From the NCBI GenBank assembly GCA_027066355.1, contig JAMONW010000156.1, positions 1-6,015 of the forward strand: a stretch of DNA of 6,015 nucleotides. The letters run 5' to 3'. Source of the DNA: Campylobacteraceae bacterium. Lineage in GTDB: Bacteria > Campylobacterota > Campylobacteria > Campylobacterales > Sulfurovaceae. The translations under genes were made by a program, and so were the position numbers. The number at the start of each line of letters is the position of its first letter. Within the stretch, counting starts at the first letter, position 1. The notes under the pieces were generated by a model. It did not search any database. It was not told where the DNA came from and saw only the letters and a list, made by a program, of their open reading frames with translations. Shown here piece by piece: positions 5,411-6,015 of the stretch.

Positions 5411-5450
5411 TTTGTGTATTATACAATTTTTTGCACTAATAATACACAAA
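5411..5450. repeat. 12-bp perfect inverted repeat between the divergent nagZ and TlpA-like promoters
   Basis: TTTGTGTATTAT (5411-5422) and ATAATACACAAA (5439-5450) are perfect inverted copies with a 16-base spacer; pairing stops on both sides. The left arm covers the nagZ -10 box; the right arm lies in the nagZ -35 zone and also just upstream of the TlpA-like -10 box. I roughly estimate a 0.06 chance of such a repeat anywhere in the window. No T-run suggests termination. A regulator site is the simplest reading, but no known box matches. Confidence 0.5.
5418..5423 (-). promoter_or_regulatory. -10 box of the nagZ-ruvX-glsA operon
   Basis: The minus strand reads TTGTATAATAC, with a perfect TATAAT 21 bases before the chosen ATG. 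Transcription would start near 5411, giving a short leader that holds the AAGG ribosome site. The hexamer lies almost wholly in the left arm of the 12-bp inverted repeat. Confidence 0.6.
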
Positions 5451-5455
5451 TATTG

Positions 5456-5464
5456 TGATATAAT
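5456..5464 (+). promoter_or_regulatory. Extended -10 promoter of the TlpA-like gene
   Basis: TGATATAAT is a perfect extended -10 box, identical to that of the DUF2018 gene, 26 bases before the ATG. The likely transcript start near 5471 leaves a short leader with GGAG (5481-5484) six bases before the ATG. Confidence 0.65.
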
Positions 5465-5490
5465 CACTCAAAAATATTATGGAGTAAAAA

Positions 5491-6015
5491 ATGGTTAAAA
5501 AATTTTTATTAATTATTGCATTAACTTTTAGTTTTTCATTGGCAAAAGAGTTTAAACCTATGAATTTTAAGATAAAAACTGTAAATGGTGAAGTTATTGA
5601 TGTTACTGGCACAAAAAATGGCTTAAAGGTAAAGGGTGCAGAGGGAAAAGTTTTATTAGTTGAATTTTGGGGAACACACTGCCCTCCTTGTCGTTTTTCT
5701 ATACCACATTATATAGAGCTAAAAAATAGGTATAAAGATAAAATAGAGATGTTAGCTTTTGAAGTTCAGCAAACACCAGTAGAGCAATTAAAAAAATTTG
5801 TAAAATCGCAAGGTATTAATTATAAAGTTTTTGCACAAAATGAAAATGGACAATTTGGCTCATATCTTGGAGCAAGAGCTGGTTGGAGAGGTGCTATACC
5901 ATATTTAATTATTTTTGATACAAAAGGTAATGTTGTAGATATAAAAAGGGGTATGGTAAGTGCTAAATATGTTAATAAAGTTGTTGAGTATCTTTTAAAT
6001 AGAGATAATAAGATT
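5491..6015 (+). CDS. TlpA-like periplasmic thioredoxin-fold protein, C-terminus cut by window edge
   Basis: The frame is open from the ATG to the right edge (175 codons, no stop). The first 18 residues, MVKKFLLIIALTFSFSLA, form a clear signal peptide with cleavage predicted before Lys19. The thioredoxin fold follows: strand KVLLVEFWG, the redox motif Cys64-Pro-Pro-Cys67 in WGTHCPPCRFSIP, a helix, and the cis-proline Pro137 in GAIPYLIIFDTKG. This is the layout of the TlpA/ResA branch, which works outside the cytoplasm as a thiol-disulfide reductase, often for cytochrome c maturation or other secreted cysteine proteins. Such proteins are usually about 160-200 residues, so little is probably missing. 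GGAG six bases before the ATG supports the start. The membrane electron donor and the client are not visible here. It is transcribed away from the NagZ-like operon. Confidence 0.9.
   Translation, partial: MVKKFLLIIALTFSFSLAKEFKPMNFKIKTVNGEVIDVTGTKNGLKVKGAEGKVLLVEFWGTHCPPCRFSIPHYIELKNRYKDKIEMLAFEVQQTPVEQLKKFVKSQGINYKVFAQNENGQFGSYLGARAGWRGAIPYLIIFDTKGNVVDIKRGMVSAKYVNKVVEYLLNRDNKI

Noticed and set aside
5397..5426. N-terminal extension of the NagZ-like protein from a TTG codon
   Set aside because: The extension overlaps the TATAAT -10 box, has no ribosome site and would precede the likely transcript start. The ATG at 5396 has AAGG and opens a signal peptide.
5479..5487. ATG-GAG-TAA mini-frame before the TlpA-like gene
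   Set aside because: It is a two-codon frame that contains the ribosome site of the real gene. No leader-peptide character can be claimed.

Overview
The window is an AT-rich (roughly 30% G+C by eye), densely packed chromosomal segment of a Campylobacterota (epsilonproteobacterial) genome. The strongest taxonomic clue is a protein of the DUF2018 family, related to the Helicobacter pylori knotted-dimer protein HP0242, directly upstream of an octaprenyl-diphosphate synthase gene; this family and pairing are typical of that phylum. Promoters are good extended -10 boxes (TGATATAAT twice) without an obvious -35, also usual there. Presence of a glutaminase and a NagZ-type hydrolase points away from Helicobacter and towards free-living groups such as Sulfurimonas, Sulfurovum or Arcobacter relatives; I cannot name the genus.

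Layout. Bases 1-252 (minus) hold the start of ispB (GTG start, running off the left edge), preceded by the DUF2018 gene (261-539, minus) with which it is probably cotranscribed. A ComF-like phosphoribosyltransferase follows (612-1205, minus), divergent from a short NifU C-terminal-domain Fe-S carrier (1292-1582, plus). The NifU gene runs stop-to-stop, with no gap, into a secreted CAP-domain protein (1583-2491, minus), and its transcription terminator lies inside the CAP coding sequence. The CAP gene is divergent from a four-cysteine lipoprotein (2576-3022, plus). Bases 3031-5396 (minus) form a tight three-gene operon: an exported NagZ-like GH3 beta-N-acetylhexosaminidase, then RuvX/YqgF, then glutaminase, with a 1-base overlap and a zero-base junction. 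The NagZ-like gene is divergent from a TlpA-like thioredoxin-fold protein (5491 to the right edge, plus), and a 12-bp perfect inverted repeat spans the NagZ promoter and the upstream part of the TlpA promoter.

Functionally, four of the ten genes encode exported proteins (CAP protein, lipoprotein, NagZ-like enzyme, TlpA-like protein), pointing to envelope upkeep and periplasmic thiol chemistry. The others are housekeeping genes (isoprenoid quinone side chain, Fe-S assembly, RNA/DNA maturation, glutamine use). There is no gene-free stretch over 300 bases, and I see no tRNA, rRNA, CRISPR array, insertion sequence or phage sign. Nothing here amounts to a new multi-gene system. The best leads are the nested terminator, the exported NagZ, the inverted repeat between divergent promoters and the uncharacterised lipoprotein.
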